Both the position numbers and the translations under genes were made by a program. DNA of 64,000 nucleotides from Rhynchopus euleeides (taxonomy: Eukaryota > Euglenozoa > Diplonemea > Diplonemida > Diplonemidae): assembly GCA_963210315.1 (NCBI GenBank), contig OY723297.1, positions 1,240,001 to 1,304,000 of the forward strand, given 5' to 3'. A model generated the notes under the pieces. That model was not told the DNA's origin and did no database searches. It worked only from the letters and a program-made list of their open reading frames with translations. Shown here piece after piece: positions 11,801-22,041 of this stretch (position 1 is the stretch's first letter; each line of letters starts with the position of its first letter).

Positions 11801-13373
11801 GAGAGAGACGTGCTGCAGGTGCACACACATCACTTCAGCAATCGGTGCAAATAATTATACTGAAAACATTGAGAACTAAATACATCCCCCAGATCCACGC
11901 CTGGCCAACCCCCTTTCCCCCCTCCCCACCACCTCTCCCCACCACCCCACACAGATCGACCGCATGTCGCCTGTGATCCGCGTCCCTTCCGGCGGTGCCA
12001 CGACGCCTCCTCGCCGGAGCCTCGTCCGCAACGCACTTCCATCGCCTATCCGCGGCAACAAGATCGGGCGGCAGGACCTCCTGTCGGGCGGCACCGACAT
12101 CCTCGACTCCCCACAGGGCGACGAGCTGGCCGTCATCCTCGATGCCGCTGGGTCGCCCCTCTCCGACGGCGGCGAGGGCCTCGTCACGATGCTGCGCGAC
12201 GAGCGGCTCTCACATGCCGCCAGCGCAGACCCCGCCGACCCCGTCACCACCGTCAACATCATGCTGAACGTCGCACCCTCCCCGACAGGCGACCCTGCTG
12301 CCCCACAGGGGCAGCCAGCCCAGGAGGCAGACGAGGCATCGTCGTCATCTGCATCCTCCCCTGTCCAGCGCGGGCTGAGCGTGGAGGCCAAGGAGATCGT
12401 GGAGGAGGTGGAGCAGGAGATAGGCTCCATCCTGCAGGAGATCCGCTCGCGCGAGATATCCGTGTCGCAGAAGGAGCGCCTGGGGATGCAGGGGGAGGCA
12501 GTACTGCGGCGGCGGGAGGAGGACATCCGCTGGAGGGAGCGGGCCCTGTTTGTGGAGAAGCAGGTGCAGGTGTTGGCGCAGAGGATGGAGACCTCGCCGT
12601 TCGGCAGGGCGGGGTCCGACGAGCTGGAGAACCTGCGGAAGTTTGTCGACCGGCATGTCAGCGCGTCGACGGAGGAGGGTGTGTTCGCCATAATCAACCC
12701 TGAGCTGCGCGACATCATCGCCGAAGCGTCGCAACCCCGCCCGCAGCAGGAGGCGGTGGTATCCCCCGTGGTGCCGCCTGTGTCGCCCCCCTCGCAGCAC
12801 AGCGGGGCCTCTCCGCAGCTGGGGCTTCTGGGTGTGCTGCAGGCGCTGTCGCCGGATATTGCAGCCCGTGGGGGTGCCAGCCCAGCAGGTGGGGGTTTCG
12901 GGGATGTGGATCGTGGGATGGTGCGGCAGCTGATCCGGGATCTCCGTGGGGAGTCGCAGGGGAGGAGGAACAGCAGCGAGTCGTCGTATACCACGTCTTC
13001 ATCCTCGTCTTCTTCTGCGTCGCGTTCGCATGGGAGGTCGTATAGCACGACGACAGGGACAGGGACTTCGAGTTCTTCGAGTTCCAGCTCTGTTTCGGAT
13101 GGTGATGATGACGAGGAGGCTCTGACGCGTGCGGCGCATTTCATCCGGAGGAAAACCGCAAGTCGGGGGGTGAAGGCGTCGCAGCAGCAGAGGGTGAGTA
13201 TCCAGGGGGTGGTGTCGACGGTTCCTGCCGTCGAAACGCACCCCCCGCAGACGGCTGCCGAGGCGCTGGCGGGTGGGCGGGTGGCGGAGCCGTCCCGTGG
13301 CTCGCTAAAGAAGAAGCGTTCCACAAGCGGGTCGCGAAAAAATGCCTATTTCGCAGTGTCGGTGAAAACCTGA
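5853..13373 (+). CDS. Giant Pro/Ser-rich coiled-coil protein, four exons
   Basis: Four exons join exactly in frame: 5853-9221, 9563-9757, 10014-10205, 11955-13373, all introns phase 0 with GTATG donors, giving about 1,724 residues. The N-terminal 200 residues are Pro/Ser/Ala-rich, followed by a segment with many SP/TP dipeptides (SPTRRSPTVRSPSGSPG) that look like proline-directed kinase sites. Long heptad-rich coiled coils follow through the rest of exon 1. Exons 2 and 3 are short, basic and SP-rich. Exon 4 has another coiled coil (residues about 1390-1465) and a Ser-rich stretch near residue 1600. This is the design of a structural or centrosome/basal-body scaffold, but I recognise no family. 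The frame is open to 5466, which lies inside the foldback repeat, so the start is uncertain; 5853 and 5958 are the likely ATGs. Splitting it into two genes is possible but less likely given the phase agreement. Confidence 0.72.
10255..11835 (+). repeat. Scrambled tandem duplications inside the third intron of the coiled-coil gene
   Basis: Three kinds of unit recur in the 1.75-kb intron. Unit A (start codon-like ATGCACACCGAACAAACTCC and downstream) lies at 10368-10628, 10841-11105 and partly 11708-11832. Unit B (containing CTAAGGCAAGGGAAGGACGG) lies at about 10255-10335, 11325-11403 and 11598-11675. Unit C (containing GACAGAGAGCTGGTGCTGCC) lies at 11177-11335 and 11449-11605. B read in one frame gives LSLVNAVEMRQLRLAAQ and C gives LAAHLDALRGMQTQLSRL, both coiled-coil-like, suggesting remnants of a duplicated exon. 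No copy fits the gene's phase as a clean exon. Confidence 0.75.
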
Positions 13374-14535
13374 AGAAACAAATAGGAAGGGGGGTGAAGG
13401 GGGTGGCGCTAGAGACTACGGCTAGAGAAATCCGATACCATACATATATCCCCTTCCCCCACCCCCCACCCCCCATCGTTCCCACTCCCCTATCTCGCTC
13501 TTCCTTTCCCCTCCCCGTCCCATCAGATTTTGATGTGTTAAAACCACCGGGTGGTGCTATGGGTGTGATGTGGTGCGGAGCTTATCTTGTTGGAGCATGG
13601 TTCCCTTTCTGCACTTTAGAGCCAAGCCCAGTGAATCCCTTTCTCTCTATTTATCTCTCTCAGAGTCGGGTGCTCTGTCTCTCTCGTTCTGGTCAGACTA
13701 GTGATTTTGCAGGTGCGGTGGGTGTGTTTTGTTTATAATATCGTTGAAGGCTTATGTATCCGTGAAGTCTCTCTGCGTGCGTGCGCCCTTTTTATTGCTC
13801 CGTCTTTTGAAAAAGTGTACGTGGGTGATGCGACTGCCGTGAAGAACACCAGGTGGTTGTGTGGGTTGGGGGGGGAGTCCCATTCCCAATAGGTGGGAAG
13901 GGTGTCTTTGATTCACACACCAACCGTCTTCATCGCAGCGCAAAGAATACATGTCCTTGACCACCCCCTCTGCCACAAACTGATGTTTCTGTTCTGTGAA
14001 TCCTCACAAACACTTCGCACGACCGGCACCCTCCTCTGTGGGTGTTTTGCGTTTGAAGCATTTATGAGTGGCTGGAGTGCGGCTTCAAACCAGTCTTTTC
14101 AAACCGTGGCATGGGACAGGTTAGAGAAACTGTGTTTTTTTTGGTGCAAATCTGTAAGAGAAGAGAAGGGACGAAAGCGAAACGTATTCCCTTTTCGTCT
14201 TTTGTGAGAACACCCTCTGTGAGCACAGTCCTCAACACTATAATACCGCAACACCCTGATGGCCCAACTGCCCGCAAAAAATTGTCACAAAAGGTCTTGC
14301 CAAACAGGCTCGAGATCTCCCACATGCCAGACCCAAGACACGCCTGCCCACACACACCCATGCCCGTCCCCATTTTCCCTAACTGCGTCGTGCGCGACCG
14401 CTCGCAAGAACCATAGATAAATCCCACACATCTCGCCCACACGGCACACACCCCTGCCGCCCGCTGCATTATGTAAGTAGAGCTGTTTCAATTTTTTTTC
14501 TCCCTTTCTTGGTGTAAAGGCTTTCCCTGCCTCAG
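13374..14535. other. Gap between the coiled-coil gene and the next gene
   Basis: Begins with C-rich and T-rich low-complexity sequence (3' flank). No gene is clear. A possible first exon of the following gene starts after a C-rich AG near 13940 (reading RKEYMSLTTPSA), but it has no good donor, so I do not call it. Confidence 0.4.
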
Positions 14536-15162
14536 GGGTCGACCCAACCAACGGCTGTCCCACCGCAGGTATGCTGGCCGAATCTCCCGGCTGGCCTGCC
14601 TAGGGTGAGTGCGGGAGAGGGGGCGGTGGGGCGGAAGGCGGAAGTTAAGAAGCATGCGAAGTGGGCTCTCTCTCTCTGTCCGTCGCTTCGTGAGTGGCTC
14701 TAAAGGTTGCAGCACCGCATCCCCCCCACCCCCCCTCGCCCCCACGCCCCGCTCTTTTCAACCCTAGGCCTTCGCGACCCACAGTATATTGACGCATCGC
14801 CTGCCGAAGGCATCATTACCACTGCGACCCAACCCCTGTGTGGTGGGGCAACACGCCTATGACACATCTCTTCCACTCCCCACTGCGCAGGGCCCACGCG
14901 TCAAACCGTGGCGGGTATGCAGCAGGACATGCTCGGGGCCCAGCCCCTGCCCCCCTCCGGGCACCACTCTGCCCTATTTCCCCCCACAGCCGGCACCCTG
15001 GCGCACGAGCGCTCCCGCTGCCAGGACCTCTGGTCCGGCGTGGCGCACTCCCCGAAGCGCTTCGCCTGCACCTCGCTGCTGTTCTGCATCGTGGCATGCG
15101 TCGGGTCGCTCACCCTTGCAGCCCTTGGGCAGTTCGTCTCTTATGCCATCACCCGCAGGTAG
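14536..15162 (+). CDS. Probable 3' exons of a small membrane protein with a C-terminal transmembrane segment
   Basis: The last exon, 14990-15162, encodes a hydrophobic helix (FACTSLLFCIVACVGSLTLA) followed by a short tail ending ITRR and a stop, typical of a tail-anchored or single-pass protein. A 24-bp exon at 14891-14914, flanked by CGCAG and GTATGC, joins it in phase. Likely earlier exons are 14536-14568 (bounded by CTCAG and GTATGC) and one starting about 14791 (reading YIDASPAEGIITTATQPL), but the donor of the latter is unclear. The N terminus is not identified. The stop codon lies only 34 bp before the ATG of the next gene. Function unknown; a single merged gene with the next one is an alternative. 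Confidence 0.4.
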
Positions 15163-15196
15163 ACCCCCCCACCCCACCCCCACCCCTACACACCCG

Positions 15197-16408
15197 ATGC
15201 GAACCTCCACTCTGGCGTGCGTCACCGCGGTGAATGCAATTGCCATTGCGTTTGTCCTGTACACCTCGTGGGAGGAGAACGCCCCGCTGGGCGTGCCTCC
15301 AGCCCTGCACACGCCCCACCCCACCCGCGGCATTGCGAGGGCATCTGACGCGACGCCACAGCCCTCCCTACAGAAGTCTTCCCGGGAGCTGCCGGTGCGG
15401 GGTGGGGACAGCCAAGGCCACAGTGCTGCCTCGGCAGCTTCTGACTCTGCTTCGTCGGGTGGGTCCGATGCGGCTTCTCATGAAGCTGCCCAGGGTGGTG
15501 GTGGTGGTGGTGGTGGTGGTGGTGAAGCAGAGGTGGCAGGGGCACTGCCAGTGCAGCGTTCCAAGCCACGGGTGGGGGGTGTGTGCAATGCGATGTGTGC
15601 GCAGGGTTTCCGCGACGCATCCAGCAACGGGCGGTATGCCAAGATATTCAACAGGCTGCTGACTGCAGAGCTGGGTGTGCCGTGGTGGATCGACGAGGGG
15701 GGTCTGATCGGGGTGGCGCGTGGCGGGTCTCTCCGCAGCGCGGATGACGACTTCGACTTCTTCACGATGATGCCGGGGCAGAGCAACGGCACGACGCGCT
15801 GCCTCCGCCATGCCCCGGGCAAGCCCCTGCAGCACCCCTGCCTCCAGAGGGAGTTTGACCGCGAGCTTCACAGCTTCCTGATGCACTTCTGGAATGCGGG
15901 GCTCTGCGTCAACAACTTCGACCCGGATTTCGACAAGTTTCAGTCGAAAAACAGGCTGATGTGGTCCGTCATGACAGACAGGCATAAGGTCCGCCAGCCC
16001 AGGCAGAAGATTCCCGGAAAGCGGTGTTACGACCACAAAGGGCAGTTTGCCCACATGCACCTGGGCCTGCTTTCGGAGGACGGGAGCAAGCTGATGACCA
16101 ACGTATGGTCAGCCGGTCACCCTCGCGATGCGCTGCCGCTGAGCCTAGTGGTGCCCACCAGGGAGTGCTATGGGGGCAACACTGTGGTGCCGTGCCCTGC
16201 AGACCCGGTGCGGTATCTCCTGCTCCGGAACAACAAGGAGTACGCCCACTCGCGCAGCGAAGGGTCATGCCTGCTGATCCGCAAGAAGTGGGGCACGGAC
16301 AGGCGGATGCAGTCAGCCGAAGGTGTCGAGAAGCTGCACGCCTGTGGATGCGCCTCCCTCTTCCCCCTGGTTGCACCCCTCAAGAGCTCCGGGTACCGCA
16401 CGTGCTGA
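15197..16408 (+). CDS. LicD/fukutin-like type II membrane protein
   Basis: A 403-residue protein from a single exon. Residues 4-24 (TLACVTAVNAIAIAFVLYTS) form an N-terminal signal anchor, so the rest should lie in the Golgi or ER lumen. A low-complexity stem follows (Ser/Ala, then ten Gly coded by GGT repeats near 15495-15525). The catalytic-looking core starts near residue 160: VPWWIDEGGLIGVARGGSLR then SADDDFDFF. This matches the LicD/FKTN/FKRP nucleotidyltransferase pattern of a G-[LI]-G-x-x-R stretch followed by D-D-D-x-D. Proteins of this superfamily transfer phosphocholine or ribitol-phosphate to glycans; the substrate here cannot be told. Many Cys in the C-terminal third suggest disulfides. 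The start is chosen because it begins the signal anchor. Confidence 0.72.
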   Translation: MRTSTLACVTAVNAIAIAFVLYTSWEENAPLGVPPALHTPHPTRGIARASDATPQPSLQKSSRELPVRGGDSQGHSAASAASDSASSGGSDAASHEAAQGGGGGGGGGGEAEVAGALPVQRSKPRVGGVCNAMCAQGFRDASSNGRYAKIFNRLLTAELGVPWWIDEGGLIGVARGGSLRSADDDFDFFTMMPGQSNGTTRCLRHAPGKPLQHPCLQREFDRELHSFLMHFWNAGLCVNNFDPDFDKFQSKNRLMWSVMTDRHKVRQPRQKIPGKRCYDHKGQFAHMHLGLLSEDGSKLMTNVWSAGHPRDALPLSLVVPTRECYGGNTVVPCPADPVRYLLLRNNKEYAHSRSEGSCLLIRKKWGTDRRMQSAEGVEKLHACGCASLFPLVAPLKSSGYRTC

Positions 16409-17015
16409 GGCGTCCTGGTTTTTGTTAGATTCTTTGGGAGAGGGTGGTGTTCAGGGCGAGCTGATTTGCACCCCCCCGCCCCGTGCCCTCCCGTGCTGAG
16501 CGGAAAAATGAAAACGAAAGAAAGCAAGCTCGCAAGGGGGTGGGGGTGGTGGTGGTGGTGGTGGTGGTGGTGTTGATGTGGTGTATTCCAACGAATGTAG
16601 CCGGGGTGGGTTGCCCCTAGCCTCCTATCCTTCTTGCAGGTCTGCCCTTTGCCGCTAACCCTTTCGTCCAAGCCAACTCCACACCCGATGTTTTTGTTTG
16701 CCGCATCCTCAGCGAGATCACTGAGCGTGCCTCTCGTCGTAAACTAAGCAATGTGGTCGTCTCTGAGTCGGAAACCCATAATCGCTGCCACCGTGCACCC
16801 CCCCTCCCCCCGGCACCCCATGCCTCGCTGCTTTTCAGAGTCACGACACGATTGTTGTTTCAAATGTTTGCGCTTCAAACGGAGCTCGCACCCCAGGGTA
16901 TCGAAGAGTATCGGAGGGCCCAGCGCCCTCCCCTTCCTAGCGCTCTCATGCCTCATGCACATTCACAGCCACCAACCGCACGCAGGTGTCTAATCCCCAC
17001 ACGTATCAGGTGAAC
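16409..17015. other. Intergenic spacer with GGT microsatellite
   Basis: A GGT repeat at about 16540-16575 mirrors the one in the upstream coding region, here non-coding. No gene seen. A C-rich AG just before 16986 could be a cis or trans splice acceptor for the next gene. Confidence 0.5.
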
Positions 17016-17306
17016 ATGGTATTCTGCAGCTCTTGCGGCACGCAGCTGGACGGCGCGTTCTGCAAAAAGTGCGGTGCTGCGTCTGGAACAGCCGCCCCCG
17101 CGCCGAAGTCGTACCAGACAATGCTGCCTACAACGCCAGGCCTCGCAGCTCAGTGCGTGCACCCTGACTGCCCGAACCCGCCGCTCGGCCGCTGTTCAAA
17201 GTCCGGATGCAACAACGATGTGTGTGTCTCTCACAAAACATTCACTGCCGGAGGCATGTACTGCTACAAGTGCAGGCCCAGAGGGCTGTGCTGCGTGATT
17301 GCCTGA
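17016..17306 (+). CDS. Small double zinc-binding protein with C-terminal CaaX box
   Basis: A 96-residue protein. Residues 4-19 form a zinc ribbon, CSSCGTQLDGAFCKKCG (CxxC-x9-CxxC). A short Ala/Pro linker follows, then a second Cys/His cluster (CVHPDCPNPPLGRCSKSGC, NNDVCVSHK and YCYKC), probably a second zinc site. The protein ends LCCVIA: the last four residues, CVIA, fit a prenylation CaaX box, and the Cys just before it could be palmitoylated. So it is probably a membrane-tethered zinc-binding adaptor. I recognise no named family. The frame stays open upstream to an AG at 16985, so extra N-terminal residues from another exon are possible, but ATG 17016 gives a complete ribbon. Confidence 0.68.
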   Translation: MVFCSSCGTQLDGAFCKKCGAASGTAAPAPKSYQTMLPTTPGLAAQCVHPDCPNPPLGRCSKSGCNNDVCVSHKTFTAGGMYCYKCRPRGLCCVIA

Positions 17307-18282
17307 ATGGGCCTCAAAAAATGCTGCGGCAGTTTACCAAGTTGCCCGCACTGCCTTTTTTGGATCGACCTGATAGCTGTTTGTCATTGTCAGTGACAGA
17401 TCATGGTCTGCGACTGGTGTGCACCGCTGTTCTCTCAAAGCACGGCGAACACACCGCATTGCACATCGCACCGTTCCGAAGCATTTCCCCTGCAGGTTTT
17501 AGGTGACTTTCACCGCCGTGTTTTCCCGACTGTTTTGCCTGTTGTGGAGCTCTTGCAAGCAAGATGACTCCAGGCTGGGACGAACCCGTTCAGTCAGGGG
17601 TCTTGCTGTGTGTAACATTAGCACAGGACCTCAACCTGCATCGCGTACCCACCTAGGATCGCTCGAATGAGCTGGACACAGCGGCTGTGGATGTTCTACG
17701 TTCGAAGAACATCAACTCTCTCGTTACCCTTATTCTCTCTTGACATTCATTTCATGTTCACTATTTTTCATTCGGTAAGGCCAGGGTACCACTGTGCGGA
17801 TGGGGTACACCGCTACGCCACCCGTGTCTCTGCCGCCATTCGCCAAAGCCGTGAGGTTTTTCGTGTTTTCGTGTTTTTTTACCACAACAGGGAACCTGCC
17901 AGTGTCAAAAGATAGTAGGCAGCGCTTGGGCAACAAATTCAACCTCCTCAGGCTGCGGAGTTGCTTTTGTTTTGCCCGGATTTGGCGCACAAACAACAGC
18001 CTTATCTTTTTCTAACTAAAAGGACTCGTGACAGCGTTCGGTATCTGCACCGTTCGTACAAACAAATAACGCAAGTCAGCCCGGTAGCCCCCATCCCACG
18101 CCCCCACCCCTTCTCACATTGGCGACTTCAAGATGTGAGACTCATCCACACTCCATACCAGGGCGAGGGTGCTTCGAATGCTGCTGCGATAGTGCACGTG
18201 GTGGCGGACTGCCGCTGGTGTCCGTGCATCGCATCCGAGTGACCTGACTGAGTGACCTCCACAGGAGGTACGCAGAGCCCAC
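17307..18282. other. Intergenic spacer containing a dispersed composite repeat
   Basis: No gene seen. The stretch 17985-18055 contains ACAAACAACAGCCTTATCTT, close to 24523-24556, followed by GTGACAGCGTTCGGTAT, close to 25745-25765 in an intron. An AG with a C-rich tract lies at 18262-18264, 18 bp before the next ATG. Confidence 0.5.
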
Positions 18283-20100
18283 ATGCCCTTGACTGGGGAG
18301 CTTGCGGCCCTCTTCCCGACAGTGCCGCTGTCGCACGCGTCGTCGGACGACGAAGATGACGGGGGGATGGACAGCATCGTGATCTGCGAGCTGGCAGCCG
18401 TGTTTGCTGTCCTCACTGTGGAGCGGTGCCGTGTGGCCGCCCCTGTGGCGGGCCTGCCTCCGCTAGTATGCTGGATACATGGTGGTGCTGTCAGGGCAGG
18501 GTGGGTGGGGTGGGTGCCGCAAACGGGCCAGCCAACTGACATTGCCTGCGGCAGTGCGGGAGGGGGGCGCCAGTATCCTCAGCAGTCCGCAGTGGTCCCT
18601 TGTCTCTTGTCTCTTCTCTTCTTCGGGAAAAACCCTGCCGTGCCCCCGTCCTCCATCCCCACCGCCCGCAGATCCCCCCGCTGCGCTACCACATCGTGGA
18701 GGCAGGGGTATACCGTGGTGGCTACCCTGTGCTGTGCAACTTCAGATTTATGAAGCGGTATGATGAAGGCGATGGTCTGGAGAGTGGGTTTTGCTTTTCC
18801 GGTCTGTGGTGTGGCTTTGTTGGGTTGGGTGTTGGGGTGCACATACATAGAGCAGCTCTGTTGTGTCTGATGATTGGCGCATCACTGGGTGATTGCATTC
18901 AGTGGGGTGGCTGAGAAAAGGGGCTTTGCCGGCACGGCGGGCACTTTCCCATGAGATTCGCGGTAGGGCGTTTCTGCAGCGAATGGAGGCCTTGTTCCGA
19001 ACCCATCCCACTGCGACAGGCTGAATCTGCGGACCATTATCAGCCTGATCCCCGAGGAGCCCAGCCAGGATCTCAAGGACTTCTGCAGCCATGAGAAAAT
19101 TAACATCGCCTACACGCAAAGTGAAAAGTTCAAGGTGTGTGCATACGCCAGCCATGCCCCGTTGTCCTGGAACCGATGTGATTTGTGTGTGTTTTTGTGT
19201 GTGGGCTGGAAAAAACCCCAGCCGCTTCCACACATTGCTCTCGCGATGTTGATTGCAGCCAAAAGGCAACCAAATGCAGTGCCCTTCCTCTGCAACCTTT
19301 CTACTGTGCGCGATGATAACAAAATAGTTATGACTGTGTCGCTGTGTGTCGTGGCGCTGATCCCCTGTCCATACCCCACTGTGTCCCCACAGGAATCGCC
19401 AGTGTTGTACATGCCTGAGGTGACACAGGTCTTGGAGGCCCTCATCGACCCCAGCAAGCACCCTGTGTACCTGCACTGCCTGGACGGTGGGCACAACTCT
19501 GGGAGTGTCGTCATTGCCCTGCGGAAGCTGCAGGGCTGGGACAAGGAGAGCATCTCTGCGGAACACTTCCGGTGGACCAACGACAGGGAGATCACCTCAG
19601 ACGAGCGGGCCTACATCGAGGGGTTCCACAGCAGCTGCCAGACGATCCTGCCGCACCCCATGCCGAAGTGGCTGTGGGGCGGAACCTTCCTGGAGGACGA
19701 CGGCACACGCAAGCGGAGCAAAGCGTTCTCCCGCTTGAAATACCCCGACCCTGTCGGCGACCTCGACATCAAGCTGGAGCGCGAGGCGTCGGCAGTGGTC
19801 GGATCCCTCAACACTCTGTACGACACCAAGCAGTTCCTTACAGAGACGCTGCCACCGTGTCCACAGCCATCTGCTGCTGCTCTGCCTTACGACACTCTGT
19901 GGTCCACACAGGCGGGCTGTCCCCAAACCGCCTGCGAGACAGCCACAGCCACTCCAAAGGTGGCGCTGAACCGCTTGCTGGAAGCATTCTGGATTGACCC
20001 TGGCCCAGCGGTTGATGCGTACATTGAGCGGCCACAGCGAAGACAGCCTCCCGCTGCATCGTCGTACTCAGATCTTAGCAAGCTCATCTCTCTGTCGTGA
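18283..20100 (+). CDS. Atypical dual-specificity phosphatase (PFA-DSP/OCA-like), probably catalytically dead
   Basis: Exons 18283-18465, 18672-18757, 19020-19134 and 19393-20100 join in frame to give 363 residues. The second donor is GTATG; the third intron starts GTGTG. Residues 62-130 read like the N-terminal half of the plant/fungal atypical phosphatase fold: VYRGGYPVLCNFRFMKRLNL then RTIISLIPEEP. The active-site loop is VYLHCLDGGHNSGSVVIALR: the HC and the Gly/Ser frame are kept, but the invariant Arg of the CX5R signature is Asn. That Arg binds phosphate, so I expect little or no activity and perhaps a scaffold role like some yeast OCA-complex members. The C-terminal third after KLQGW is longer than in typical members and unrecognised. 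Confidence 0.85.
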
Positions 20101-20493
20101 CGCACAGAGAGGAGGAGAAACGGGGACCCTCTGTGTATAACCCTGCAGCCCTGTGCCGACCCCATCGGGGTGTCGGAGTTTGTCTGTTGTTGTGATGTAG
20201 AGCCTAATGCGATGTGGTGCCGCGGTGCGGCACACATCGCACTGCGAACCCGCTCCACGTCCACTGCCCGGGACCGGCGACCGGGCAGGGGGGTCGGGGG
20301 GGGAGGGGAGGGGGAGGGCGCACGGCAGCACTCGTTGGTGGGGATGCCCATCCCACCCACCCACCTCCCCGCCCCGTGGCTCCCTGCCCTCCCTACCTAC
20401 CACCCACCCACCCACCCACCCACCCACCCCCTTGCCCCTTCCTGCTTCGCACCGCTGGGGTGAAGGCAAGCCTCACACGCACTCTGGCGGGAT
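20101..20493. other. Intergenic spacer, GC-rich with CACC tandem repeat
   Basis: A (CACC)n tract spans about 20399-20430 beside G-rich runs at 20290-20320. The region could hold a 5' exon of the following gene (an AG at about 20534-20535 lies within that gene's open frame) but none is evident. Confidence 0.45.
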
Positions 20494-21642
20494 GTGCTTA
20501 CACTAGCTTCTGTCACCCCATGCTCATGCACAGCCCGTATTACACACCTTGCAAAAGGGCGGGCAGACGCCACTGGTGGTGCCACCAAGGCTGTGCTGAG
20601 GGGCAGGGGGGTGCTTGCGATGGGGAAGGATGCAGGCATGGCGCGCCCGGGTGTGCTGCAGGGGCTGCCAGTGTCGGAGCGGCTGAACCCTTCGGCAACT
20701 GCGTCATCGCGGCAGTTCGACCCGACCTTTGAGGGGGTCGGTTGGGGACACAAGCGGCTGCTGCGGCCTGACCCGCTGGTGGCAAAGGATGAGACGCTTT
20801 TGGGGAAGCGCACCTTCACCGCAGCGCCTGCAACGGCAGAGGAGCTGCTGCGGTCCTCGCTCCCAACGATCGACACGCATGCGAGGTCTAGCACGCGCGA
20901 GACGCGCTTCACAAAAGGCTTCAACCGCAAGCGCCACCACGACACCCCAGAGGACATCGCACGCAAGGAGGAGGTGGCCCGCACTGCGGCTGCACGGGTG
21001 GAGTCAGCCCAAGCGTCACGCAGGGGCTTCCTTGCGACGAAGCAGTCCAAAGGGGGGTGCAATGTGGTGACGGGGGGGCCGCCCATTGTTGGCGATCATG
21101 TGCAGTACAACCCGCCGAAGCTTGTGTTGAAGGCGAAGTCGACCATCGACAGGGAGCTGGGCACCGCCGACAAGCAGCGTGTGCAGGAGACGAAGCATCT
21201 CGAGATGGCAGAGAAGCGGCGCGAGCGACTCCGCCTTGACGTATGTCCTGTGGCATTGGATGACAAGGCGAGGCACATGGCAAAGCCGCAACCATCATGC
21301 GCCTTGCTGAGTTGTTTTGTTTGATGTTGGGTTGGGGTGGGGGGGTGGGGTGGGGTGGGGGCCATGCTTGTGGCATCGTTGGGCGGGTTCATCCTGCGGC
21401 GGATGCCGTCCGGACAGACGGGTGGGATGCAGACCAGTTCAAGTCTTTCTCTCCTCTAACAGGGCCTTCCCGCACAGCGAAGAAAGTGGACTGCTAAAGA
21501 GCAGCTGGCATGTTACGATGGGTACGTTGTGACTGAGGACATGTCCAGTGAGCTTGGGCAGCAGCCCTATAAGTACGGGCGACGGCCAATCCCTCGAGCT
21601 GCACCTGTGAACAATGTCTTCCTAGAATCCTCCCGGACCTAG
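20494..21642 (+). CDS. Unknown basic protein, two exons
   Basis: Exon ending at 21240 joins exon 21463-21642 in phase 0 across a GTATG...AACAG intron. The protein is hydrophilic, with short conserved-looking blocks such as FDPTFEGVGWGHKRLL, STRETRFTKGFNRKRHHDTP and, at the end, PYKYGRRPIPRAAPVNNVFL, separated by Arg/Glu-rich helices. Repeated short motifs on helices resemble microtubule-associated axonemal proteins, but I cannot name a family. Start uncertain: ATG at 20494, 20620 or 20638 are all possible, and a C-rich AG near 20535 hints that the true N terminus lies in an upstream exon. The end is well supported. Confidence 0.6.
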
Positions 21643-22041
21643 ACCTTTATGAGACAGCGTGCAGCGGGATGTGGCAGTGCGATCGCATCGGGTGTGTGTC
21701 CATCGTGTGACGGTGTCTGGTGGGTGTAACCTCTTTCGAGCTTTACACGGTTGCCAGCTGTTCTGCCGCAACCAGCGGCGCGGCGCCAGAGCCTTTCGCC
21801 AATGCCAGCCAGCGCAACGCAGCTCAGGGCAGGGGGCCCACCAGCCGACCCCAGGCTCCTTCCTAGCCCCCCGGTGGCGGGAGGGGTTGCCACCCCTCCC
21901 GGAGACAGGCGAGGAGGCCAGACACGCCCCACACCCCCACCCCATTCTTTTCGCCGTGCCGTGCCTTGCCGCCTGCTGCCTCTGCACCGCACCCCACCCC
22001 CTCAATTCACCCCCACCCCCCCAGACAATACACACGCCACC

